This document shows positions 1 to 12,100 of a DNA stretch of 64,000 nucleotides, piece by piece. How positions within the stretch are numbered: position 1 is the stretch's first letter; each line of letters starts with the position of its first letter. Source of the DNA: Arctopsyche grandis (taxonomy: Eukaryota; Arthropoda; Insecta; Trichoptera; Hydropsychidae); assembly GCF_051622035.1 (NCBI RefSeq), contig NC_135355.1:39351986-39415985 (forward strand), given 5' to 3'. The translations under genes were made by a program, and so were the position numbers. The notes beneath the pieces are model-generated. The model had not been told where the DNA came from. It searched no databases and saw only the letters and a list, made by a program, of their open reading frames with translations.

Positions 1-470
1 CTCATGTCCATACAAAAATAAAATGTCTAAAGTAGCAAGAGACACAATTGACTACGAATAACAACGACGGATTTCCTATATAATGTACTAGACAAAAAAA
101 ATAGTATTGACGAAAAAACATATAACAGCTACCAAGAATACTGTATCCACCAAACATTCTTCATATGAACATAAGAAACATAGAACGGAACATAGCTGAA
201 TTTTTATCAACTATTAATAATGGTCTCAAGAAGCCGGCATGCATAGTGTTAACAGAAACTCATTCAAATAGTGAAGTGACGTACTATATACCGGGATATA
301 TGTACTTATGTATCAACTACTAACCGTATAAATAAAAACAGTGAGATCGCTATGCTCATACTAGATAATTGTGACATATTGTGCGAGGAAGAAATTCATA
401 TAAATGGAACAAACTGCCTACATGTACAAATAAGTATTATAACAAAAACATTATATTATCCCTCTATATA
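1..470 (+). mobile_element. Non-LTR retrotransposon (Jockey-like) endonuclease remnant
   Basis: From 165 the plus strand reads a short ORF with the segment PACIVLTETHS, typical of the start of the apurinic endonuclease domain of Jockey/CR1-type LINEs. A stop falls at 321-323, and a shifted frame continues with INGTNCLHVQI to about 470. Both pieces fit one broken endonuclease. The 5' and 3' parts are missing (window edge on the left, unrelated sequence on the right), so this is a dead fragment. The clade assignment is inferred from motif style only. Confidence 0.65.
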
Positions 471-512
471 GAACGGTGACACGACAACTCGTTCACAGAT
501 TTTCGGTAAACC

Positions 513-662
513 GAGGACGCGCTCCAGGCATTACGTATACGGCCATCTCTTTCTCAGCCCGTCTGTTCACCAAGATCTCGTTTACTGACGCGGCGCTCTA
601 GTCATTACGTATGCGGCCATCTCTTTCACAGACCGTTCGTTCACCCATATCTTCGTTCGCGG
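513..662. repeat. Imperfect tandem duplication, about 75 bp unit
   Basis: Two adjacent units (about 513-583 and 584-660) share a CATTACGTAT(A/G)CGGCCATCTC core followed by a CCGTxxGTTCACC stretch. The function is unknown. The stretch 663-1190 that follows is AT-rich and holds nothing recognisable. Confidence 0.6.
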
Positions 663-1193
663 AACTCGAATAATTTTTTTCGGCTTTTCCCACAATTAAA
701 GTATTACATCGGTTAGGATTCGCAGAAGCAATTCTCGAAAAAATTAGCTTTATAAAGCAATTTTAAAGATAACCACTAACATCTCCCGTTCTATGGTTAT
801 TGTTGAAAATTATGCGTTTTTAAATAATTATTTAATAACGAGTCCATAATGTTATGATGCGTTTAGGTGCATAAAAATATAGACATTTTCATCACATTAA
901 AAACTATATGATAGTTTTATTAAATGGTAAAAGATGAGGACGAATTTTTCAAATAGTTTACTTTTGGGAGATTTGTAAAGAGACTAAATTTTAATGCGAA
1001 TTAAAAATTTACATCTTAGCTAAAAGACAATTTTTTTTTATTTTTCAAATTTGACATTCGTTATAAAGATCTCTTTTGAAATCGCTAATTTTGTACATTA
1101 TATAAATATAGTATATTATTCAGTTTCGAATTTGAAATTTTCATACACACATAGCAGGTAGCCAAACGTAACCATTTTTTTTACCCCATACTC

Positions 1194-2195
1194 GTTTTTT
1201 ACTTTATCTATGTACGTAGTAACAATATGTAAATGAAGTTTTGTGATCAAGCGAAAATTCGAACACGAGATTTTGACTGATTCGAACTCAGAATCGATCA
1301 CTGATCACGTTTTCATGATCTAGAAAAAATGTGTGTGTGTGTCTGTGTGTGTGTGTGTGTGGCTGTGTGTGTGTCTGTGTGTGTGTGTATTTTGGGGATA
1401 TTTTAAACACTGTTAGTCCTATCGAACTGAAACTTAGTATCAATTACTGAAATTCTTATCGACACGACGTAAACTTTTTTCAAATTCTTAAGTCGACCGA
1501 AAATGGTACCACCCCTTATAGGTGTCCTCTTTTTTTTAAGTTTTTGAATTCAATTATCTCCCAAACCACTAACTTAATCAGACTGAATTTTTTTTTAAAT
1601 ATGATAGAAATAATAATTTTTATAACCTAATATTTTTTAAATATTTCTATCTGAACCGGAAGTAGTACTTTTACTCTAGAGAATCGAGGTTTTTTATGTT
1701 TTTTTCAAAAACTTTTTGGTTTATTGAACTGAAATTTCATATCTAGAAGTTTAAACTTAATACCAAGTTATTTATAAAATTTAGTAAGCATCTGTCAACC
1801 GGAAGTGGCAGTTTACTCTTGTTCGATTTTTCTTCCACTATTTTTTTCGACCCCTTAGACATGTGTGTTCGTCACAAAAAATGTTGTGCCGACTACTCTG
1901 TCCACACCCCTGAACGTATTAAGCTGAAAATTTATATTTCTATCCTTAATGTACTAACTTAGAGCTGGTAGGGTTTTGGTCAGAATTCGTAAACCGGAAG
2001 TAATAATTTTTTTTAAAACAATATTTCATTATTTTATTTTGACCTGTAAAATTATTTTTATTTTTTTGATATTTAATGAGTATAATACTGATAGTGATTT
2101 TTAGTAATAAAAAAAATTTGAACAAAATCTAACAACCAGAAGTAGAACTTTTGTTTTGTGCAAGTTTCCATAAATTTGCGCTCAATTTGTATCGC
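1194..2195 (+). repeat. Dispersed ACCGGAAGT repeat family, copy A
   Basis: A noncoding interspersed repeat beginning near TTTATCTATGTACGTAGTA, with a GT-rich tract at 1330-1388 and internal sub-blocks that each carry a CCGGAAGT-like core (near 1655, 1800, 1993 and 2135). The same order of blocks recurs at 8730-9600, 33960-34438 and 59568-60975, and a short 5' piece at 47755-47820. I see no coding sequence. It may be a Helitron-like or other nonautonomous element; its class is undetermined. Confidence 0.75.
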
Positions 2196-2354
2196 TATCA
2201 TAGTCATCAGTTCAATATCGAATTTTATTTTGTAATCGATTTATTCCGGTAAGTGAATGATCCCATTGGTAGATAATATATTTTTTAAATTTATTTGTGA
2301 CTAAACTTTTTAATGATTAGATAAACAAATAGGTGCGCCCAACCCGTGACTTTA

Positions 2355-2435
2355 TCTAATATATAATATGTATGTAACGGCCATTTTTAAGCGGTTTATA
2401 TTAAAATACCCAGCAAAGCCGGGTAAAACCACTAG
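2355..2435 (+). mobile_element. 81-bp mini-Helitron
   Basis: The element starts TCTAATATATAA after an A and ends with a hairpin (ACCCAGC..GCCGGGT) followed about 7 nt later by CTAG and then T. These are the hallmarks of Helitron insertion between A and T without target duplication. The two other copies of the surrounding block, near 5575 and 16157, lack it, giving an empty-site comparison. It is too short to code for anything and shares its 5' end with the longer elements at 3649 and 34439. Confidence 0.75.
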
Positions 2436-2748
2436 TATATTATACTTTAAGACCGTTATCTTTTAGAGATTAGTATATTTATTTCATATTCGAACGAGTA
2501 TGTATAATTCAGCAGAACAAATTGAACTTAAAAGAAGACCGAATTTATTACATGCATATATTGTGATGCAAAATTTTAGTTTCGTACTATTATAATACTT
2601 TTTTTTGTAAATATGATCTAACAAAAAAATACATATGTACAATGGTCCTTACTTGTTATTAATAAGTAGTGGAGACCGGATCTGTTTGCCTCACTTTCAA
2701 ATTAATAATTATTCTTTTTATAATAATTAAGAATTTAGTAGACTTACA

Positions 2749-3060
2749 ATGATCCTATTCATAAAAGTCGAAATGCATCAAGTGATTAGAACCATTCAAA
2801 TGAAACATTTAGCAAAAATCGAACGTTCGACGAATAACTCCAGTTCCTGGTTGCATCTAAACACACTGTATGGATTGGAAACCAATTTTGAACATACATT
2901 TTATTATCAATTTGAACTTTACTTATGTAAGTTTGCACAGAAAAATGGCGTAAGTGACAAATCGACCCTACTTCATTTTGATATCGATCTGAAAACACGT
3001 GAAAAGATAAGATACGAATTCGTCTATAAAAGAGCGATTGAATTATTCGTCAGCCATTAG
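2749..3060 (+). CDS. Possible MRGBP/EAF7-like domain ORF (103 codons)
   Basis: The ORF sits 67 bp upstream of the start codon of the STAND gene. From its H11 the stretch H-x-x-I-x-x-I-x-x-K...I-x-R...W-x-H-L-x-T-L-Y-x-L-E-x-x-x-E aligns without gaps to the pattern I know for the MRGBP/EAF7 subunit of the NuA4/TIP60 acetyltransferase, including the W-x-H-L-x-T-x-Y core. The rest is unrecognised. It may be a captured exon, a pseudogene or an upstream ORF. The homologous stretch of the duplicated block, near 6340-6440, is broken. No splice signals decide the matter. Confidence 0.35.
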   Translation: MILFIKVEMHQVIRTIQMKHLAKIERSTNNSSSWLHLNTLYGLETNFEHTFYYQFELYLCKFAQKNGVSDKSTLLHFDIDLKTREKIRYEFVYKRAIELFVSH

Positions 3061-3127
3061 CCTAGTGTGCAATTCATAAGAGCTATTGAAATCTTTATAT
3101 GTAAGTTTCTGTGGTAAAATCAGTGGG

Positions 3128-6100
3128 ATGGAGACTTCACAATCTAATAACTCCGAAGAAGCGACTGCAAGTTCAACCGAAGAAGCGGGTCCAAGGTTTG
3201 TTTTCAATGTAATTTTACATGATTAAATCTATGTATACGAGATTCAAAAATATTAGCTTGATTAATTTAAATTTTAATAAGTTTAATTTCCAAATATTAC
3301 ATAAATTGTATGCATGTATCGACATTAATGTTCTAAATATCACGATGTTTTTTTGATGAATTAAGAAATATTATATTAGATTTTAATTCTTAAATATTAA
3401 TAGTTTTCTGATTATTCGTATTGTATCTTTAAAATATAATTATTATTATCCCAAAATATTATTTTTAAATACAAATATAAATTACTTCTATGTGATTCGA
3501 TTTTATGCCAAAAATAAATGTTCCATTTCTAAAGATTTTCGACGCGACAGTGTGATATTCGAAACTTGGTGAAATTTTATTTTATTAGAAAATGTGTCAT
3601 TTTTTGTTTCCTGCTATAAATTATAACTTATATACATACATATGTTCATCTAATATATAATTTCTAGAGAGACATTGTATGTAACTATATATAGGTATAT
3701 AAGGTTTAATGTAAGTATTTAAGGTTTGTGTCCGAGACGTTATCGAATAAATCTAATTTTCTATGCGACAATATTTTTATCTGTTCCGATTTCTACGACG
3801 ATCATTTTTTCAGTGCCGGTTCCGGATTCCTTTTTTAAATTCCGGTTCCAGTTTCCTTTTTAAGATTCCTTTTCAGTTCCGTATCCGGAGTTTGGGTGGT
3901 AGAATCTGTGATTTTATACAAAAAATCTAATTTTCTATGATATCTTTATCAGTTCCAATTACGATGACGACTACTTTTTCAGTTTCAGTTTCGGATTATT
4001 TTTTCAGTTCCACCTCTGAATGCCTTTTTCAGTCCCGGGTCCGGATTCCTATTCAGATCCGTATCCGGATTCTTGTTTCTATTCCGAATCCGGATTCCTT
4101 TTTCAGACCGGATCAGGACTATTTTTACAACTTGGGTTCCCTTATATAAAAAAAATCTTTAAATGTTATTTTTTTCGATTCAAATAAATTTAATAAAAAA
4201 AAAACAAATTAATATATACTATTAGATTAGCCATGTTTAAGCGGTTTATACATATTACAAATACCTAAAAAAAAAATTGAAACCTTTCGAATTTTTTTGA
4301 AAAAAAAGATAAAAATTTTCCTGAAATAATTGTCACTTTTGAATAGACAAAAGATCCTTCATAACCTGTATTCAAATAATCTCTAAAATGCAGAAGAAAA
4401 TTTCATAAATTTGAGTTATATTTACATATTTCAAACCCGTCCAAAATATGTAGTTAACATACATACATATGTATGTACGGAAAAAAGTTTTAAAATCACT
4501 TGTTTTACAGAAGACATCAATGCCTTAAATCGTTTTTCTTTAAATAAAATTGTCATTCTATCATACTAGATATTTTAGTATGATAGAATGTAAATTTTAT
4601 TATGTACGGGTGGAAAATTCTAGTCAACAAACTTTTCATTTCTTACATACATTTTTATATATTTTTGAGCTTAAACGGTTGAAAACACATCTTTAAAATT
4701 CGGATTTTTTAATTTCAGATTTCGATGAAATGAAAATATATTTGATTACAGTAAAATCAATATTTTAAAATATATATTTGACAAAAAACAGAAATATCGT
4801 TAAACGCATTACGTAAAAGAACTATGTATATAAGATAAAAGTTTACAAAAAGTGATTGTTTTCAAAATAAATTTTCATCAGAACAGCCTGTTATTGTATT
4901 GAAAATGACCATCCACATGAAAATATTTCATAATATTTTAATATAAATTTATAAAATCGACTAAATTCGATAACATATAAAGTGAGATAAACGATAAGCT
5001 GAAAATTTTGCTTGAAAAATTGAGATATGAATCGTATTCTAGAATGTTCGAGAGCTGCTATTTTTATATATATCATACATACATATGTTTAGTATATGAT
5101 TATAAATATATAAAAATAATGGCGATTTAATAGCGACAGCAAATTTTGTAGCGTTAGAAATTTTGAAAAATTTGTTTGTTAATAATTTGGCAAATATATC
5201 TCATTTGATATTTTCTAATTCATTCTCGATTGCAAACACTAATAAATACAGGCTTCTATTAGCTAACCTTTTTTTTTTGAGGTTTGGGTAATTTTACTAC
5301 TTCCGTGGTAAATTAAAAATACGTATATATGTACAGTATACATTTTATACGATATTAACCGAAGTTGGCCAAATTATTTGATAATTATTACAAACAAATT
5401 TTCCAAAATTTCTAATGCTACAAAATTAATGTCATTGTTACTGTGCAATTTTTTCCGATAAGTGAATGAAAAACACTTGAAATTGATCTTATTGGGAGAT
5501 ATATCGTATTAAATTTATTTATGACTGAACTAATAATGATTATATAAAAAAGGGTGCGCCTAATACATGACGATATTTTTGAGGAGTTTTTATCTTTAAG
5601 TGAGTATTATTGATGTATGTATGTATGTACATAGTATTCGAATGAAAATAATTGGGCAGAGAAATTTACACATTAAAGTAGACTGAATTAACCCCTACAG
5701 ACCCAGTGTACATTGCAATGTACAGTAATTTGAATGTGTTTTTGTGGTCTAGTTGACGTATTATTATATTTTGGGCCTTTTGTACATCGTGTGTACATCT
5801 TATTAATTCAGTTAGCATTGACAGTGCTGCCATCAAAGGTAAGAGAACTGAGTTACATGACAGTTTGTCAACGATGTTACGGTCCGAGCGCACGGATCCC
5901 GGTATGTCAGATTTGTTTTCGCTGTTTTGTTGCAAAGAAATCAATTTTTTTGCATTATTTTGACATGATATCTATGCTTTATTTATTATTACTACATCTT
6001 TATCATCTCAAGATTTTTATAAACTGCTTGAAATTTTTGGTAAGATAATTTGTACATTTATACAGACCATTTTTAAATTACAATGTACGTGCTGTATTTT

Positions 6101-9100
6101 CCAAAAAAATTGTCTTAAAAAAACTCACTTAATAGAATTCTATAAAAAATATTTTTTTCATCCAAAGATAAAAAGTCACGTCTGTAAGGGTTAATAATTA
6201 ATCTTTAAACACTTAAAATGGTTTAAAACTGTAACAGCTTAAAAATGGTTTTTATTTGCTAATATTAAATAGGGGAGGCCGGCGCTGTTTTCTACAATTT
6301 TCAATTTATGATTTTTCTATTAATTGGAGGTATATAAATATCAACTGATTATAACCATTCAAAACTATAATTCAAAACATATACATATCACATTTTACAA
6401 ATAACCTGGAACAGTTCTAATATGGATGGTTGCCATAAGTAGAACCAAGAAATCGGAAAAAGCACAATACAAAAAAAATACATTATTTATAAAAATCGGA
6501 AAACAGTCTGAAACATATAATACACACATATTTTTATAATATGTACATTGAGCAGGAAATTAACATTGATCTAAATAGCAAACCATACTGAAGTAAACAT
6601 ATAATACAAATAAAAATTCAAAAACAAATTATATATTGTAGTAAAAAATAATAAAAATCGAAATTAAAGTTATCAGAGTTAATGTAGGTGGAAAAATATT
6701 TTTTAATTTTAGTTTTTTCGCTAAAATCTATTTAAAACACAGAATAAAAAACAATCAGAAACATATTTAAAATTCATTGTATGTAAATCACTATAACAAT
6801 AAACAAGTAATACAACTAATACAAGTTCATTAAATTCTTATTAATCACTACAATAATAAACAAATATTCAACAATATACAAAACTAAATAAAATACGACT
6901 ATTTAACTAAAGGATAACGTCTCTGTTTTATACTAGCAAACTTATCAATAACTTTCTCAATATCGATATTTTTGGTATCCTCTTGTTGACTTGATTATAT
7001 TTTGCGTGCAAAGTAAGCTAATGGGTCGATAATTGGCCGGGATTTTTGGGCTTTTGTCGGGCTAAGGTATGGGAATTACGTTGGCTGTTTTATTCAACGG
7101 GTATTCTGGGAAATACCCGTTGAATATTTTAGATAATGAGACTAAAGCTTTAAATGGAAGTTGTTTGATTATGATGTTATCTATTGAATCTCGCCCAGGT
7201 GCCTTTTTATTTTTAAATTACGTATTATATTTTGGATTTCACACGGATGCACCAATATTATATTTTTAGTACTATTAGTGGGAGTTTTTGTGATGATTTT
7301 AAAGGACCGGTTGACTTTATTATGCGTTGGTATGTGATTGTAATGGTATAAAGATTTGGAAAGATAACTTATATATGCTTATACCTAATAAGAATCACAT
7401 AGTTTGTTATTGAAGTTGACAAATTTTGATGGTAAATAACAAAAATTATCGTGATTTATGAAAAATTAGAACTATTCGATAGTTTATGTTAAAAATTTCC
7501 CAGATCAAATAACTCTTTGGAAATAATTTTCCTGAATTAAATGACAATTTTTGGATGGACAAAAAATCCTTCCTCGCCTGTATAGAAATAATGTCTAAAA
7601 TGCAGAAGAAAAGTTCATAAATAAATACATTTGAGTTATATCTATGTATTTCAAACCGGTCCAATATATATATGTATGTATGTATGTAGTTTATAATATA
7701 TGCATTGTTGTGATAAAATCTCTCGTTTTACAGAAAATCGTTTTTCTTTCAATAAAATTTATATTCTATCATACTAGAACGTCATGTTCATTAAAATGAA
7801 TATAGTTGGAAATTCTAGTCAACTCAGAATTCGTATGCTAAAGACAAAAATAGTTTTATTGAAACATTATTCTTATAATTACGACTTTTAAGATAATTCA
7901 AAGAATTATAAGCATTGTATTCATCCCTTTTATTATTTACTTTTCAATCATATCCATATTTAATTGAATATTTCGATCAAAAAAATGACAAAACTATAAT
8001 TCTAATTATTCACATTCTACTTCAATAAGCAGAAAACACAATGTGTTCACATTTTTGTAGCTAGTCGACATTTTGGCGGTTTGAGAATTATATACGTGTG
8101 AAATATAGTGGTAAAAATTCGCGTTAAAATCAGAGGGATGGCGCTTTTACAATCTAGTAACATCAAACCAGATTTTTCAGCTGAAAAAGTGGGTCCAGCG
8201 GAAAAGTTTTTATAGATACATAAAAATATTTAAAAAAGTATCGGATGACCGATTTAATTTATTTATATTAATATCCTAACATATGTAGTATATTTTTTCA
8301 AAAATTTAAACCGTTAACGGATTGTATTTTTTTTTCTCGAAATTGATGCTCTCAATATATTTATTTTGTTAGATTTAAAAAAATATATATAAGATTTGTT
8401 TTTCTGAAAATTCAATTCTTTCTCATCCTGATAATTTGATTGTTATTTATGAATTCAATTTTATTTTGAAAACTGACTTTATCCCAAAAGTTAGATTCAT
8501 TCTAGTAAATTCAATTTACATGTATATGATATGTGTTCATTAACTGAAATGTGATTTTATTCTGCAATGAAAAATTATTGACTGATTTTTCTGAAAATTC
8601 AATTGTATCTTTTATTAATATTGATTATATTCCTATAGTTTTTCGAAACTTTGTCATTAAAAGCTTTTTTTATTTATTAACTGCTTTTTATCGTCATACT
8701 CTGGAACGTTTATGATAATAAGTTTTAACTGATTCAAACTGTGTGTGTGTGTGTATTTTGAGGATATTTTGAACTCCGTTAGTCCTGTCGAGTTGAAACT
8801 TGGTATCGGTTATTAAAATGCTAATCGATATGACGTATATTTTTTCAAATTTTTAAGTTGATGGGAAATGGTATCTTCCTTTATAGGTATCCCCTTTTTT
8901 AAGTTTAAGTTTCACGATAAATTATAAATCATGATATTTATTATTTGATGAGATTATTCAGAGTGAAAAAAAAAAAAAAAAGACAAACATCATAGTTAAA
9001 TATTTGTTTATATTTCAAAAAGTTGACCAAATAGAAAAACGTAGGGAAAATTTCACAAGACAAAAATTATACTTTTGGCTGTCGGATGTTGTTTAAAATG

Positions 9101-12100
9101 CTATTATTATTATTAAAATCACTATAAATATCAGAAACAAAAAATACCAAGAAGATAAAAATAATTTAAAAGGTCTAATTAAAATAATGAAATATTGTTT
9201 TCAAAAAATATTACTTCTGGCTTACGATTCTAGCCAAAACTTTGTCAACTTTAAGTAAGTCCATGAAAAATACCAACATTTCAGATTGATACCTTCAAAA
9301 ATTCTGTTTCATAGGACTAACGGTGTTCCAAAAATCCCCAAAATACTGAATGATCCACACATACCCACTTTTAAGTAATTAAATATTTTATGAAGAAATA
9401 AAAAATTTTGAACAAAATCCAACAAAACGAATAGAAGCTTTGTCTTGTGTCTGTTTCCGTATATATACATAAGTGATAAAACTTGTATAGAAAAAGTTCT
9501 CATTGGCGGTATGCGTGAATGTAATTATATGTGTCTTTGTCGAATTTTGTTTTTTAAAGTCATGGGTTGGTTACATCGGATTTTTTTTTAAAAACAAATG
9601 TTTCCACTTATATTATAAATAAATTGCTTGGTTAATGTATCATCCGACTGTAAATATAACATGTTTTATCTTAATTCCATTACAGAGCATTAGAGAATAC
9701 GGGAGAAAAAGAGGGAGAAAAACCTACAAACAAAAGTAAGCATTTCACGAAAATTAAATTTAAATATAAGAAGTCACGGAGAGATTGTCACGATTATATA
9801 ACTTTAATTTCTAGAAGCACCAGCCAGACAAATTCAAGAAGGTCGCAATTATGAGGGCTACATTGCCATGTTGTTTATCATGAGAGCCGTTTTTAGCAAA
9901 TTCATATTTAAAATCGGCGTCGAGATAGAACCAGCCAGAAAGTTCGACGATCTTGTCTTTTTGCGAGAAGAAGGAGAAAAGCAAACCAGTCGCTGTTTGC
10001 AAGCTAAACACAATGCGACTGGGAAGAAGAAGATCGACTCGATGAGTTTACTAACTGGTGACGATAGCGATTTTAGTATCATCAAATACTTTTTCGCTTA
10101 CAAAGATATGGTAGGAGACGATTACTTCAAGGGGATAGAACAGGAAGATCTCATCGTATACACCAACATCCCGTTAGATATGGAAAGCAGTATAGGTCCC
10201 AAAATGATTCTGACCGACCAGTTGATGACATTCGATCCAATTGACGTTAATTCTAAACCCAAAAAGCTCAAAGATTTATTTGAACGCGTAACTGATCAAG
10301 ATAGTATTCTCGACGTAACAAAGGAAGAATCTTGTCGTTATAAATTTAACGATAAACTAATACATATTTTGTTATGTAAAGCCAACGAATATAATGTTAC
10401 AAGACTTGCACAAGCACTGAAGGATTGGATTACGGGACAAAAGAGTTTACAACAGGTGGAGGACGTCATAAGACCATATTGGAAGTTTTTGACAGAAGAA
10501 ATCATTGACGTCGATCAAAAAAAATTCTACGGCGGCTTTTTAAAATTGAATAAGAAAGTCGCGTCAAAGGAAGCTCAGCTGTTTCACAAGAAAATAACCG
10601 AGGAATGTGTTCGTAAAAACAAACAAAACCAAAAGAAAGACGACAACTTTAAAACTGATGATATAAGTGTTGAATATTTAAATCAACGAATGGGGGAAAT
10701 ATCGGAGTATCCCATTTGGGAATTACCTTTAAAAGACGTCAAGATGAATAGCGTCATTAAAGTGGAAGAGATACAAGCATTTTTTGGACTATTTGTTTTT
10801 GCAGTAAACCAACCGGATCAATCGGAATTAAAGGAAATCATTAAACAAGATATATTACAGGAACACAAAAGAAAATATGGCGATGATGACTTCCACAAAG
10901 AAGACATTGACCGATACGTGGATGACATATTGCAGTATTTTCACTCTGAAGTGTTCAATTGGACGGGAGAGGAAGTAGTTAGGATAAAGAAGAAAGAAAA
11001 AGAAATAAAATACAAGACCTTTGAAAACAGTCACCAATTATTAGAATGGAAGGCGGTGAAATTCAACGTCCAAAATCCTGTGAAATCATTCATGGGCCGG
11101 GACAAAGAAATCGAAGATTTAAGCAGCAAAATTCGGATGGGAAAAATAAAGAACGAGCACACGAACGTGATTTGCGGACTTCCGGGAATGGGAAAGTCAG
11201 AACTGGTTCGTGGATATATTCAAAAATACCACAGGCAGCACGAAAATATAATTATTTGGATCGATGCAGGATCCCGTGAATCCATGGAGGACTCTTTTCG
11301 ACGATTGGCCGAGATATTGAACAAAACCACAAAGCAACCGGACGAAACATTAGAAAACATCGACAAAGTTGTAGAGCACGTCTACCGTGAGTTCTATCCG
11401 AAAAAGTGCCTCTTCGTCTTTGACGATGCTTGCAATATGGATAGTATCGATCCATTTATGCCCAAGGAGAGTGATTTTGGAACAAAGTTGCCATTTGTAA
11501 TTATAACTACGGCGACCTCAGATTGGAAATTCAAAACGGACCTGACGGTATTGAGTCCTGAAAACGCAAAGAAACTAGTGGAAAATCAAATCAGTGTTAA
11601 AGATAAACTGGATACAGATCGCGTAAAACTACTTGTTCAAATGTTGGAATTTTTCCCATTGGCGATTCAACAAGTGGCAGTATATATTGAAAAAAAATTA
11701 GAAGAAAATAGCGAGTATACAGTTTCAAAATGTATTGACGAGTTTAATGAAAGTTCGGGGGTAATATTAAAAATGGAGTTACCGGAAGAAATAAGTTCTT
11801 ACAAGAAAAATACATTCACAAATTTCAGGAATATTCTCCAAAGCATTTTGAATTATGAAAATATTGGTAAAAAGGCCATTGAGGTTATCAACGTGATTTC
11901 TTTCTTGGCTACGAAAGACATTAAAACAGAATGGTTGGAAAGCTTTTTTAAAGTAAAATTGGAAGAAGAATTCGGGATTTTAATAGAGTACTCGATCATT
12001 AAGATTGAATCTGGAAATATTACTATTCACAGTTTGGTGCAGTTAGTGACGCGGCTGATGATGAAGGAGCAAAATTTGGAAGAAACCTTCATTGAAAAAA

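Larger units (their letters stand above)
2226..3200 (+). repeat. Promoter/first-exon duplication unit, copy 1
   Basis: This block precedes and includes the first coding exon of the STAND gene. Landmarks are TCCGGTAAGTGAATGAT near 2246, AATAGGTGCGCCCAA near 2329, GGAGACCGGATCTGTTT near 2672, CAAGTGATTAGAACCATTCAA near 2778 and the exon start at 3128. Diverged versions of the same landmarks occur in the same order at 5455-6440, and partly at 16067-16370. It is presumably the 5' regulatory region; no TATA box can be assigned with confidence. Confidence 0.6.
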
